The notes under the pieces are model-generated. The model had not been told where the DNA came from, made no database searches, and saw nothing but the letters and a program-made list of their open reading frames with translations. The position numbers were made by a program, and so were the translations under genes. This document shows positions 53,424 through 62,002 of a DNA stretch of 64,000 bases, piece by piece. Source of the stretch: DASZTV01 sp035550655 (GTDB lineage Bacteria; Actinomycetota; Actinomycetes; JAFAQI01); assembly GCA_035550655.1 (NCBI GenBank), contig DASZOU010000004.1, forward strand, positions 124,001 to 188,000, given 5' to 3'. The number at the start of each line of letters is the position of its first letter. The stretch's first letter is position 1.

Positions 53424-53438
53424 CTGACGAGGCGTCAG
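53424..53438. promoter_or_regulatory. CTGAC-N5-GTCAG dyad operator (copy 4)
   Basis: CTGACGAGGCGTCAG, perfect arms. It lies 9 nt from the TACGGT box of the Ddn-like gene and about 60 nt before the nitronate monooxygenase start, and could control both. Confidence 0.65.
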
Positions 53439-53497
53439 AAACTGAGCCCACGGTGACCCGAGCGGTTGCCGTGGCAAGTGTTACGGAGGCTAATCAA

Positions 53498-54628
53498 GTG
53501 CGCACCCCGGTCTGCGAGAGGTTCGGGATCGAGTTCCCGATCTTCGCGTTCTCCCATTGCCGCGACGTGGTGGCGGCAGTCAGCCGCGCTGGCGGCCTCG
53601 GGGTGCTCGGCGCCCTTGCATTCACCCCTGAAGAGCTCGAGATCGAGCTGAAGTGGATCGACGACCACGTCGAGGGCAAGCCGTACGGCGTCGACCTGGT
53701 CATGCCTGCCAACTACATCGGCAAGGGCGGCAAGCAGCCTTCCGAGGAAGAGCTGCGCGCCATGATTCCGCAGGAGTACTGGGACTTCCTCGAAAGCATC
53801 ATGGAGGAGTACGGCGTCCCTCCGCTTCCCGAGGACCTCGAACAGGACCGCGCCAAGGCCGCGGGTCTCGGGGTCGACGACCAGGCCGGTCGCTCGGTCG
53901 ACATCGCGCTCAGCCACGACGGCGTCAAGCTGCTGGTCAACGCGCTCGGCCCGCCGCCCGAGGATGTTGTCAAGAAGGCCCACGACCACGGCGTGCTCGT
54001 CGGCGCGCTGATCGGCAACAAGCACCACGCCCAGAAGCAGATCGACATCGGCGTCGACATCCTGGTCGCGCAAGGCGGCGAGGCGGGTGGTCACACGGGA
54101 GACGTCGCCACGATGGTCCTCGTGCCCGAGATCGTGGACGCGGTCGGCGACCAGGTCCCGGTGCTCGCCGCCGGGGGCATCGGCTGCGGCCGCCAGATGG
54201 CGGCTGCTCTCGCGCTGGGGGCTCAGGGCGTGTGGACCGGCTCGATCTGGCTCACGGTCGCCGAGGCGGACACCCAGCCCGAGCCACTCGCGAACCTGCT
54301 CGCCGCTGACTCCCGCGGCACGGTGCGCTCCAAGACGATGACCGGCAAGCCGGCTCGTCAGCTTCGTACGGCGTGGACCGACGCCTGGGAGCGCGAAGGC
54401 GCGCCGAAGACGCTGCCGATGCCGCTGCAAGGGATCCTCTGGAACCACATGGCACGCCGCGTCAGCCGCTCGAAGACCAAGGAGCTGTCCGGCTTCCCGG
54501 TCGGGCAGATCGTCGGCCGAATGAACAAGGTGCGCCCGACCCAGGAGGTCATGCTCGACCTGGTCCAGGAGTGGATCGCCACCACCGAGCGGCTGTCCTC
54601 GATGCTGGACGACTCGGCGTCCGGCTGA
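53498..54628 (+). CDS. nitronate monooxygenase-type FMN enzyme
   Basis: 376 residues from GTG 53498, preferred over GTG 53453 because GGAGG lies 8 nt upstream. FMN barrel motifs: GGLGVLGALAFTPEEL, VNALGPPPEDVV, DILVAQGGEAGGHTGDVATM, LAAGGIGCGRQMAAALALGA. A longer member than IpdC, which is also in this family and needed for steroid ring breakdown. Nitronate, enone or enoyl-CoA substrates are possible. Confidence 0.8.
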   Translation: MRTPVCERFGIEFPIFAFSHCRDVVAAVSRAGGLGVLGALAFTPEELEIELKWIDDHVEGKPYGVDLVMPANYIGKGGKQPSEEELRAMIPQEYWDFLESIMEEYGVPPLPEDLEQDRAKAAGLGVDDQAGRSVDIALSHDGVKLLVNALGPPPEDVVKKAHDHGVLVGALIGNKHHAQKQIDIGVDILVAQGGEAGGHTGDVATMVLVPEIVDAVGDQVPVLAAGGIGCGRQMAAALALGAQGVWTGSIWLTVAEADTQPEPLANLLAADSRGTVRSKTMTGKPARQLRTAWTDAWEREGAPKTLPMPLQGILWNHMARRVSRSKTKELSGFPVGQIVGRMNKVRPTQEVMLDLVQEWIATTERLSSMLDDSASG

Positions 54629-54635
54629 GCTGACG

Positions 54636-55151
54636 GTGGGCGTCAACCAGCGGTCGACGATCGTCCTGACCGACGAGGAGATCGATGACTTCCTCGCCGG
54701 TTCACGGTCGATGACTCTCGCCACGATCGGTGCGGACGGCACGCCTCATCTCGTAGCGATGTGGTTCGCCGTGATCGATGGAGACATCTGCTTCGAGACC
54801 AAGGCGAAGTCGCAGAAAGCCGTCAACCTCCGGCGAAACCCGAAGGTGAGCTGCCTCGTCGAAGATGGCATGACCTACGAGGAGCTCCGCGGGGTCGCGA
54901 TCGAGGGCACCGCGGAGGTCGTCGACGACCCCGATCTGCTCTGGCGGATCGGGGTGAGCGTCTGGGAGCGCTACTACGCGCCGTACAGCGAAGACGTGAA
55001 GCCGTTCGTCGAGGCCATGCTCAACAAGCGGGTCGCAGTTCGGGTCAAACCCGAGCGGACGCGTTCCTGGGACCATCGCAAGCTCGGGATGTCCTCGACA
55101 GGGCCGCCCGGAGGCTCGACGATGACGGTCGCCGGCCGCCGACCCCGCTAA
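54636..55151 (+). CDS. PPOX-class (split-barrel) flavin or F420-dependent protein
   Basis: 171 residues from GTG, 7 nt after the previous stop. LTDEEIDDFLAGSRSMTLAT, GTPHLVAMWFAVIDGDICFE and KSQKAVNLRRNPKVSCLVED are the standard pyridoxamine-oxidase-like split barrel in its F420-binding actinobacterial form. Reduction of a small enone or quinone is likely. It may be co-transcribed with the nitronate monooxygenase gene. Confidence 0.8.
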   Translation: MGVNQRSTIVLTDEEIDDFLAGSRSMTLATIGADGTPHLVAMWFAVIDGDICFETKAKSQKAVNLRRNPKVSCLVEDGMTYEELRGVAIEGTAEVVDDPDLLWRIGVSVWERYYAPYSEDVKPFVEAMLNKRVAVRVKPERTRSWDHRKLGMSSTGPPGGSTMTVAGRRPR

Positions 55152-55185
55152 CGGGCCGCCCCCACCCACAAGGCGAAGGAGTCAC

Positions 55186-56682
55186 ATGCGCACCCCCCGC
55201 GCAGCTGCCCTGGTCATGACCGCCGGCCTCGTCGCCTCGGCGTGCGGCGCCCGGCTGCCTGACGACGTGCAAACGAAGGCTCAAAGCGCCGTCCTCAACC
55301 CGAACACTGGTACGACGGGCACCACCACCGACTCAGGCACCGGCTCGACCGGCTCGACTACGAACGTCAACCCCACCACTCCGGTCACCGGCGGCGGCGG
55401 GCCGACCAGCGTCCCGACCAGCGGCACGAGCGGAAGCGGCAAGGGGTCGCACGGGACGACCACCACGACGACACAGACCCAGGCAGCGGGTGGGCCGCCG
55501 ACCTGCGCGAGCGGCACGGATGTCGGGCTGACATCCTCCGATCTGAACATCGGCACGATCGCCGACGTCACCGGCCCGGTGAGCGGGCTGTTCCAAGGTG
55601 CGCAACAAGGCATGCTCGCGTTCGCCAACTTCGTGAACTCCACGCAAGGCGGGATCTGCGGCCGCCACGTCAGCGTCTCGTTCAGGGACGGCGGCACCAA
55701 CTGCACCCAGACGCAGAACGACGCCCAGGACCTCGTCAGCAAGGTCTTCGCCTTCGTCGGGACGTTCGCGCTCTACGACAACTGCGCTGCCACGGTGCTC
55801 AAGTCGCACCCCACCGTCCCGGACATCCACGACTCGCTCGACCCGGCTGCCGGCAGCCTGTCCAACCACTTCGACATCGAGCCCGGCACCCTCGGATACG
55901 CAACCGGGATGTTCGAGTACTACAAGCAGAAGTACGGCAGCAAGGTGCTGCACGTCGGAACGATCGCGGAGGACCTCAGCTCGGCGCTGGCCAAGCAGCA
56001 CGCGATCGTTCACGCGGCCGAGGCGGCCGGGTGGAAGTTCGTGTACCAGCAGAACGAGCAGCCCACCAACAGCAACTTCCAGCAGGACTTCGTCACAATG
56101 TGCCAGCGCCAGCACATCCAGATCTTCTTCACGGTCACCGAGGACGCGCAGAACGCCGCAGCGATGATCCAGAACGAGAACCAGGCCGGCTGCCCGAAGA
56201 CCCTGATCAACATCATCCCGATCGCCTACGACCAGGCGTTCCTGGACGCCTTCAAGGGCAACACCGGAGCGATCGAGGGACTGCAGGGCTACAACGAGTA
56301 CTCGATGTTCTTCAACCCGGAGGACGCCGCCGGGATCCCTGAGCTGAAGCTGTTCCAGGACTGGTTTGCGCGCACCTACCCGAACTCACCGGCGAACCTG
56401 TACGCGATGTTCGCGTGGGCGTCCGGCCGCCTCCTGGAGTACGGCATGGAGCACGCGAAGACGCTGACGCGCACCGGGGTGCTGGCGGCGTTGCACAAGG
56501 TGAAGAGCTTCACCTCCAACGGCATGATCGCCCCGGAGACGCCGAGCTCGAAGTCCGAAGGCGTGCACTGCTACGTGTTGTGGCAGTTCACGGGAGGCAA
56601 GTTCCAGCGCCAGTCCGACCCTCCGATCAACGGGTCGACGGGCGGATTCCGCTGCGACGGCCGATTCGTTCCGAACGGGTAA
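55186..56682 (+). CDS. branched-chain-type ABC transporter substrate-binding lipoprotein
   Basis: 498 residues. Lipobox VASAC with lipid-bearing Cys20, then a Thr/Ser/Gly-rich linker of about 75 residues. The periplasmic-binding type I fold starts near residue 115 (LNIGTIADVTGPVSGLFQGA) and runs to the end with four or more Cys. It would capture a solute outside the membrane and deliver it to the adjacent permease, 7 nt downstream. The ligand is unknown; LIV-type proteins in catabolic loci often bind aromatic or acyclic acids rather than amino acids. Confidence 0.85.
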   Translation: MRTPRAAALVMTAGLVASACGARLPDDVQTKAQSAVLNPNTGTTGTTTDSGTGSTGSTTNVNPTTPVTGGGGPTSVPTSGTSGSGKGSHGTTTTTTQTQAAGGPPTCASGTDVGLTSSDLNIGTIADVTGPVSGLFQGAQQGMLAFANFVNSTQGGICGRHVSVSFRDGGTNCTQTQNDAQDLVSKVFAFVGTFALYDNCAATVLKSHPTVPDIHDSLDPAAGSLSNHFDIEPGTLGYATGMFEYYKQKYGSKVLHVGTIAEDLSSALAKQHAIVHAAEAAGWKFVYQQNEQPTNSNFQQDFVTMCQRQHIQIFFTVTEDAQNAAAMIQNENQAGCPKTLINIIPIAYDQAFLDAFKGNTGAIEGLQGYNEYSMFFNPEDAAGIPELKLFQDWFARTYPNSPANLYAMFAWASGRLLEYGMEHAKTLTRTGVLAALHKVKSFTSNGMIAPETPSSKSEGVHCYVLWQFTGGKFQRQSDPPINGSTGGFRCDGRFVPNG

Positions 56683-56689
56683 CGGGTAG

Positions 56690-58633
56690 ATGATCGCGTT
56701 CGAGGGCTTCCTGATCACCGGGCTGGTGATCGGTTGCATCTATGCCCTCATCGCGATGGGCCTCGTGGTGACGTACACGACCACGGGCATCTTCAACTTC
56801 TCCCACGGCGCGATCGCGATGTTCGCGGCGTACATGTACTGGCAACTCTGGCAAGGCTGGGGCCTGAACTCGGTCCTGTCCTTCCTGCTGGTGCTGCTGG
56901 TCATCGCGCCGTTGTTCGGGTTGGTGGTCGAGCTGGTGCTGATGCGGCCGCTCCGCGGCGCACCTGTCGACCTGACCGTGGTCGTCACCCTCGGGCTGCT
57001 GCTGGCGCTCGTCGGCATCGCGAACAGCGCGTGGAGCCCCACCCAGACCCGCGTGCTCCATCAGTTCGACGACGGCAGGGGCTTCCGGGTCGGCGCCGTC
57101 CTCGTGACCTATCACGAGCTCATCACCGTCTGCGCTCTCGTCGCGGCTGCGGTGCTGCTCCGGGCCCTGTTCACCCGGGCGCGGCTCGGCATCGCGATGC
57201 GCGCCGTCGTCGACAACCCGGATCTCGTCGCCATGGCGGGCGGCCGGCCGTTCCGCGTCGCCCAGATGTCCTGGGTGCTGTCCTCCTCACTCGCCGCCCT
57301 CGGCGGCATGCTGCTCGCGCCGATCGAGCAGCTCAACATCCTGAACCTGACGCTGCTCGTCATCGACGGGTATGCAGCCGCAATCATCGGCCGGCTTCGC
57401 AACCTGCCGGTGGCGGTCGGCGGCGCGATCGTGATCGCGGTCGGTCAGGTCATGGCGCAGGGCTACCTGCCGACGTCCGGATTCCTCACCCGGATCCAGA
57501 ACATCATCCCGATGATCGTGCTGTTCATCATGCTGATCCTCTTGCCGCAGGACCGGCTGCGCAGCGCGTCCTTCGCGAACATCGTCGCGCCCCGGGTTGC
57601 CAGCCTCCGCTCCTCCGTCGGCACCGGCGCCGCGGTGATCATCGCCGCCGCGATCGCATCGGCTTTCCTCTCCGGTCCCAATCTCAAGATCGGCGCGAAC
57701 GGGTTCGTCACCGGCATTGAGATCCTGTCCCTGGTCCTGGTCACCGGGTACGGCGGGATGGTCTCGCTCTGCGTGCTGTCGTTCGTCGGGCTGGGCGCCT
57801 TTGCCATGTCGCACGCGGGCGGCAGCGGCGGCTCGTTGCTCGGCGTGCTCGCGGCGATCGCGCTCGCCGGCGCGATCGGCGCCCTCGTCGCGCTCCCTAC
57901 GCTGCGGCTGCGCGGTCTCTACCTGGCGCTCGCGACCTTCTCGTTCGCGACGGTCATGGACCTCGCCGTGTTCACTCAGATCCTCGGTACCGGCGGCAGC
58001 ATCAACGTCGCACGAGTGCACATCCCAGGCATCCCGACGAGGTCCGACCGCGCCTTCTTCATGCTCTGCGCCGTGACGTTCGTGCTGGTGGCGATCGGCG
58101 TACTGGCACTTCGGCGCAGCTCGTTCGGCCGGCGCCTGGTCGCCACCAACGACTCCCCCGCTGCATGTGCCACCCTCGGCGTCAACGTCAACGGCACGAA
58201 GCTGATCACCTTCACCGTCGCCGCCGGCCTCGCGGGCCTGGCCGGCGCGTTGTTCGGCGGCGTCCCCGGGCAGGTGTCGGCCAACGACTTCGCTGCCCTC
58301 GGCAGCCTGGTCGTGCTCCTGCTCGCTCGCGTCGGCGGCATCAACACGGCGACCGGCGCCCTGCTCGGCGCGTCCACACTCACCGTGTTCCAGATCGCGC
58401 AGCCGCACCTGCCCGAGTGGGTGGGTCAGCTGCAGTACACGCTGACGGGCCTGGCTGCCATCAGCGTCGGCAAGAGCCCCAACGGATTCGGCGGGCGGAT
58501 CGCCCGGCTGATCGAGCGGATCCACCCGCAGGCCGACGAGCTGCCGGCGGAGTTCGCCACCATCACCGATGAAGGCACCGTGGGATCGGTGTTCTTCGCC
58601 GAGGAGCAGGAGCTCGTGCATGCCGGGGACTAG
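56690..58633 (+). CDS. fused LivH-LivM-type ABC permease
   Basis: 647 residues, combining two permeases. Residues 1-285 correspond to LivH (GLVIGCIYALIAMGLVVTYT, FNFSHGAIAMFAAYMYWQLW) and about 300-620 to LivM (LVTGYGGMVSLCVLSFVGLG, LRLRGLYLALATFSFATVMD). Around 16-18 membrane helices are predicted. One polypeptide can therefore form the whole channel. The ATG of livG lies inside its last codons. Confidence 0.88.
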   Translation: MIAFEGFLITGLVIGCIYALIAMGLVVTYTTTGIFNFSHGAIAMFAAYMYWQLWQGWGLNSVLSFLLVLLVIAPLFGLVVELVLMRPLRGAPVDLTVVVTLGLLLALVGIANSAWSPTQTRVLHQFDDGRGFRVGAVLVTYHELITVCALVAAAVLLRALFTRARLGIAMRAVVDNPDLVAMAGGRPFRVAQMSWVLSSSLAALGGMLLAPIEQLNILNLTLLVIDGYAAAIIGRLRNLPVAVGGAIVIAVGQVMAQGYLPTSGFLTRIQNIIPMIVLFIMLILLPQDRLRSASFANIVAPRVASLRSSVGTGAAVIIAAAIASAFLSGPNLKIGANGFVTGIEILSLVLVTGYGGMVSLCVLSFVGLGAFAMSHAGGSGGSLLGVLAAIALAGAIGALVALPTLRLRGLYLALATFSFATVMDLAVFTQILGTGGSINVARVHIPGIPTRSDRAFFMLCAVTFVLVAIGVLALRRSSFGRRLVATNDSPAACATLGVNVNGTKLITFTVAAGLAGLAGALFGGVPGQVSANDFAALGSLVVLLLARVGGINTATGALLGASTLTVFQIAQPHLPEWVGQLQYTLTGLAAISVGKSPNGFGGRIARLIERIHPQADELPAEFATITDEGTVGSVFFAEEQELVHAGD

Positions 58634-59405
58634 GCGGGCGCCGGCGACCACGCCCGACACCGAGCGGCACGACGCGGTGCTGGAGGTCCTCAACGTCTCG
58701 GTGCGGTTCGGCGGGATCAACGCCGTGTCGGACGTCTCGCTGGCTGCCGCGCCAGGGCAGGTCACCGGCCTGATCGGACCCAACGGCGCCGGCAAGACAA
58801 CGACCTTCAACGTGATCACGGGGCTGCAGGAACCCACCCATGGCCGCGTGTTCATCGAGGGCCGGGAGATCAGCAAGCTGCCGCCGTACAAGCGCGCGAG
58901 ACTCGGGCTGGCCCGGACCTTCCAGCGGCTGGAGGTCTTCGGCTCGCTCACCGTCTACGAGAACATCCTCGCCGCAGCGGAGTTCCACAAGTCATGGTCG
59001 GAGGACTCGACGCCGCCGGTGAAGGTGGCCGCCGAGGTCATCGACCGCGTCGGCCTGCGGCGGGTTGCCAACGCCCGCGTCGACGCGCTGCCCACGGGCA
59101 TCTCCCGGCTCGTGGAGCTGGGCCGCGCGCTGGCGACCCGGCCACGCGTGCTGCTGCTCGACGAGGTCGGGTCCGGGCTGAACGCCGAGGAGACCGACGC
59201 GCTCGGCGATCTCATGCTCGCGCTGGTGAGTGACGGTACGGCGATCTTGCTCGTTGAGCACGACGTGGAGCTGGTCATGCGGGTGTGCGCGCAGATCTAC
59301 GTCCTCGACTTCGGGCGGATCATCGCGCACGGCACGCCGTCGCAGATCCAGAAGGACCCGATCGTCCAGGCGGCATACCTCGGCAGCGACGAGCTCGCAT
59401 CATGA
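58620..59405 (+). CDS. livG: LivG-type ABC transporter ATPase
   Basis: 261 residues from ATG 58620, overlapping the permease by 14 nt. Walker A GPNGAGKT (53-60), Walker B VLLLDEVGSGLN and the switch His in LLVEHDVEL are intact. The signature LSGGQ is replaced by LPTGISRLVELGRAL, a variant seen in actinobacterial LivG proteins. It energises the fused permease together with LivF. Confidence 0.88.
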   Translation: MPGTRRAPATTPDTERHDAVLEVLNVSVRFGGINAVSDVSLAAAPGQVTGLIGPNGAGKTTTFNVITGLQEPTHGRVFIEGREISKLPPYKRARLGLARTFQRLEVFGSLTVYENILAAAEFHKSWSEDSTPPVKVAAEVIDRVGLRRVANARVDALPTGISRLVELGRALATRPRVLLLDEVGSGLNAEETDALGDLMLALVSDGTAILLVEHDVELVMRVCAQIYVLDFGRIIAHGTPSQIQKDPIVQAAYLGSDELAS

Positions 59406-59427
59406 CCACGTCTTCGAGGCCGCGGCC

Positions 59428-60138
59428 ATGACGAACCACGCCATCGAGCTGATCGACCTGCACGCAGGCTACGGCCGGATCGAGGTGCTGCACGGGGTCG
59501 ACCTCGCCGTGCCGAGCGGAACCGTCTTCGCGCTGCTCGGCCCGAACGGCGGCGGCAAGTCCACCACGCTGCAGGTCATCTCCGGCGCGCTTCGCCCGAC
59601 GTCGGGCTGCGTGCACATCGCCGGCGCGCACGTCAACGGCGCCAGCCCCGACGCCCTCGCTAGGGCCGGCGTGACCCGCATCCCCGAAGGCCGCGGCATC
59701 TTCCCGAACCTGACCGTGGACGACAACCTGCGGATCTGGACCTACGCAGCCGGGATGTCGCTGCGCGCGGTGCAGAAGACGACGTTCGAGCGGTTCCCTC
59801 GGCTGGAGGAGCGCCGCCGCCAGCGTGCGGGGACCATGAGCGGCGGCGAGCAGCAGATGCTCGCGATGTCGCGGGCACTGGTGGCGCGACCCGCCGTACT
59901 GCTGCTCGACGAGATCTCCATGGGTTTGGCGCCGATAATCGTCAGTGAGCTGTACACACTGGTGCGCCAGCTCGCTGAGGAGGGGATCACCATCCTGCTC
60001 GTTGAGCAGTTCGCCACGACCGCGCTGCGCGTCGCGGACTTCGCCGCTGTCATGACCCAGGGCCGAATCGTCGCGGTGGGTGAGCCACAGGACATCCAGG
60101 CGCAGGTCTCCGAGGCGTACCTGGGCGGTGCAGCGTGA
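59428..60138 (+). CDS. livF: LivF-type ABC transporter ATPase
   Basis: 236 residues from ATG 59428; the ATG at 59402 is out of frame. Walker A GPNGGGKST (38-46), Q-loop region near RIPEGRGIF, signature MSGGEQQMLAM, Walker B LLLDEISMGLAP, switch LLVEQFATTA. It ends with an overlap of 4 nt into the next gene, so the envelope protein that follows is translationally tied to the transporter. Confidence 0.88.
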   Translation: MTNHAIELIDLHAGYGRIEVLHGVDLAVPSGTVFALLGPNGGGKSTTLQVISGALRPTSGCVHIAGAHVNGASPDALARAGVTRIPEGRGIFPNLTVDDNLRIWTYAAGMSLRAVQKTTFERFPRLEERRRQRAGTMSGGEQQMLAMSRALVARPAVLLLDEISMGLAPIIVSELYTLVRQLAEEGITILLVEQFATTALRVADFAAVMTQGRIVAVGEPQDIQAQVSEAYLGGAA

Positions 60139-61433
60139 TTCGGCCCACAGGCAGCTTCCGCCGCCGTCTCGCCATCGGTGCAACCGCGATCGCGGTCGCC
60201 GCGATCGCTCCGGTCACGTCTTCTCTCGAGGCGGGCGCGACCCCAGGCTCCGCGCTCGGCGCGGTCAACGTGCACGCGGTGGCCGTGGGCCTGCGCATCC
60301 CCTTCTACTCCCACCAGGGCGAGGACGCAGAGGCCGAGCTTCCGTTTGCGGTCTCCGACCTCGGCGGCGGTGGTGTCGCGCATGCGCTGACCTCGCTGTT
60401 CTGGCCGGGCCCGACCGGGGGAACGCTTGGCTCGACGATCGGCGTGCTCACCCAGGGGAAAGCGCCGGCGTTCCTCACCAACAGCCTGAACGATCCGTTC
60501 AAGGCCGAGGCACCGACCACGCAGGGCAAGCCGAGAGTGTCGATGAGCCAGCCCGGCTTGATCATGCAGGCGCTCGCCCTCCCGACCCACGTCAACGCGA
60601 GCTCAGCGATGGGGCTTTCGCAGTTCAGCAGTCTCGGCAGCGACTCGGGTCCGATCGTCAACGCCACCACGAACATCGGGTTCAAGGGTTCGAGCACGGT
60701 GGTCTCCGACGCGAACACCGCGCTCAGCGACATCGCGATCGGTCCGCTGTCCATCGGCTCGATCGTCACGACCGCGCACGCGACGTCGAACGGCAAGCAC
60801 GCGACCGGGACCACGACGACCAAGGTGGTCGACGCGAAGGTCGCCGGCATCGGCGTCACGATCGACCAGAACGGGATCGAGCTCGCCAAGCAGAGCGCAC
60901 TGCCCGCAGCAGTAGTCAAGACGCTGAACAAGACGGTGAACTCAGCGCTCAGCGCCGCTGGGATCAAGGTCTTCCTGACGAAGTCCGCCAAGCTTGCGAG
61001 CGGCCCGCAAATCTCGCTGCAGTCGGGCGCGCTGATGGTCACGCTGGCGGGCGCGGGCTACAAGTCCAACTTCAACGACACCGGCATGGTTCTGCAGCTC
61101 GGCGGCGCGAGCATCACCGCCAACGCCAGCGGCGGCTACGTGCCCCCGGTTACGCCGACCCCGAGCAGCTCGACCAACCCGCCTAGTACGTCGAGCTGCT
61201 GCGCGCCGGGGACGTCGATCCCGCCGCCGGCGAGCGGCATCACCACGACGGTTCCGCCCTCGTCGTCGACCCCGATACTCGCGGCCAAGCCGCTGTCCCT
61301 CCCGGGCGCGCTGTCGTCATGGTGGATCGTCCTCGCAGCGGCGCTTGCCGTGCTTGCCGCCCTAGCAATGTCTCTACTGCCAGGTCGCGCGCTTGCCGCA
61401 GGCGCCGGCTGTCGCCTTGAGGAGGAGTCATGA
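60135..61433 (+). CDS. secreted, C-terminally anchored protein of unknown family
   Basis: 432 residues from GTG overlapping livF (GTGA). A signal peptide (RRRLAIGATAIAVAAIAPVT) is followed by an extracytoplasmic region rich in Ser, Thr and Gly, a Pro/Thr-rich stalk near 333-378 with a CC pair, and a membrane helix near the C-terminus (WWIVLAAALAVLAALAMSL). It resembles choice-of-anchor surface proteins in layout only. Translational coupling on both sides suggests an accessory of the LIV-type importer. Confidence 0.68.
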   Translation: MIRPTGSFRRRLAIGATAIAVAAIAPVTSSLEAGATPGSALGAVNVHAVAVGLRIPFYSHQGEDAEAELPFAVSDLGGGGVAHALTSLFWPGPTGGTLGSTIGVLTQGKAPAFLTNSLNDPFKAEAPTTQGKPRVSMSQPGLIMQALALPTHVNASSAMGLSQFSSLGSDSGPIVNATTNIGFKGSSTVVSDANTALSDIAIGPLSIGSIVTTAHATSNGKHATGTTTTKVVDAKVAGIGVTIDQNGIELAKQSALPAAVVKTLNKTVNSALSAAGIKVFLTKSAKLASGPQISLQSGALMVTLAGAGYKSNFNDTGMVLQLGGASITANASGGYVPPVTPTPSSSTNPPSTSSCCAPGTSIPPPASGITTTVPPSSSTPILAAKPLSLPGALSSWWIVLAAALAVLAALAMSLLPGRALAAGAGCRLEEES

Positions 61434-61993
61434 CGACCTCGGTCGAGACAGTCGGCGAGCGCGGCAGCGCCGCCAGCCTGATGGGACGGCTCTCCGAGCA
61501 GGTCCGTGCCGTCCGCACCCGCGCCTCAGGCGTCGGCTTCGAGCGCGTCATGTTCATCGCCGGGTGCGTCCTCATGCCGCTGGGCGTGGTGCTGATCCTG
61601 CTCGGCTGGGCCGGAGCGTCACGCACGCCGTTCGCCTGGGAGCAGACCGACTACCTCATCTCCGGCGGCATTCTGGGTCTGGCGCTCGTCTTCGCCGGTG
61701 GCTTCTTCTACTTCTCGTACTGGAACAACGTCCGCATCAACGAGTCGCGTACCCAAGCCCGGCAAATCGTCGCGGCGCTCGGCCGCGTCGAGGCCCTGCT
61801 GTCAGGTGGAGCGACGGTCGACGAGACCGGCCGCGCCGTGCCGGCACCGCGTCGTTACGTCGCGACGCCCAGCGGCACGATCTTCCACCGCCCCGACTGC
61901 GCTGCCGTGGCAGGTCGTACCGACATCAAGGACGTCGACATCGAGCGCACCTCGTTGAAGCCCTGCCGAATCTGCAACCCGCTCGACGGCTAG
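61430..61993 (+). CDS. two-helix membrane protein with C-terminal H-x3-C...C-x2-C motif
   Basis: 187 residues; ATG overlaps the preceding stop (ATGA). Two membrane helices lie at about 40-61 and 77-98. The cytoplasmic tail ends with His153, Cys157, Cys179 and Cys182 (IFHRPDCAAV, LKPCRICNP), a spacing like Ada-type or nuclease-tail zinc sites. The motif could bind zinc or another metal. It is the last gene of the transporter operon. Confidence 0.7.
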   Translation: MTTSVETVGERGSAASLMGRLSEQVRAVRTRASGVGFERVMFIAGCVLMPLGVVLILLGWAGASRTPFAWEQTDYLISGGILGLALVFAGGFFYFSYWNNVRINESRTQARQIVAALGRVEALLSGGATVDETGRAVPAPRRYVATPSGTIFHRPDCAAVAGRTDIKDVDIERTSLKPCRICNPLDG

Positions 61994-62002
61994 CCTCCGT
62001 CT

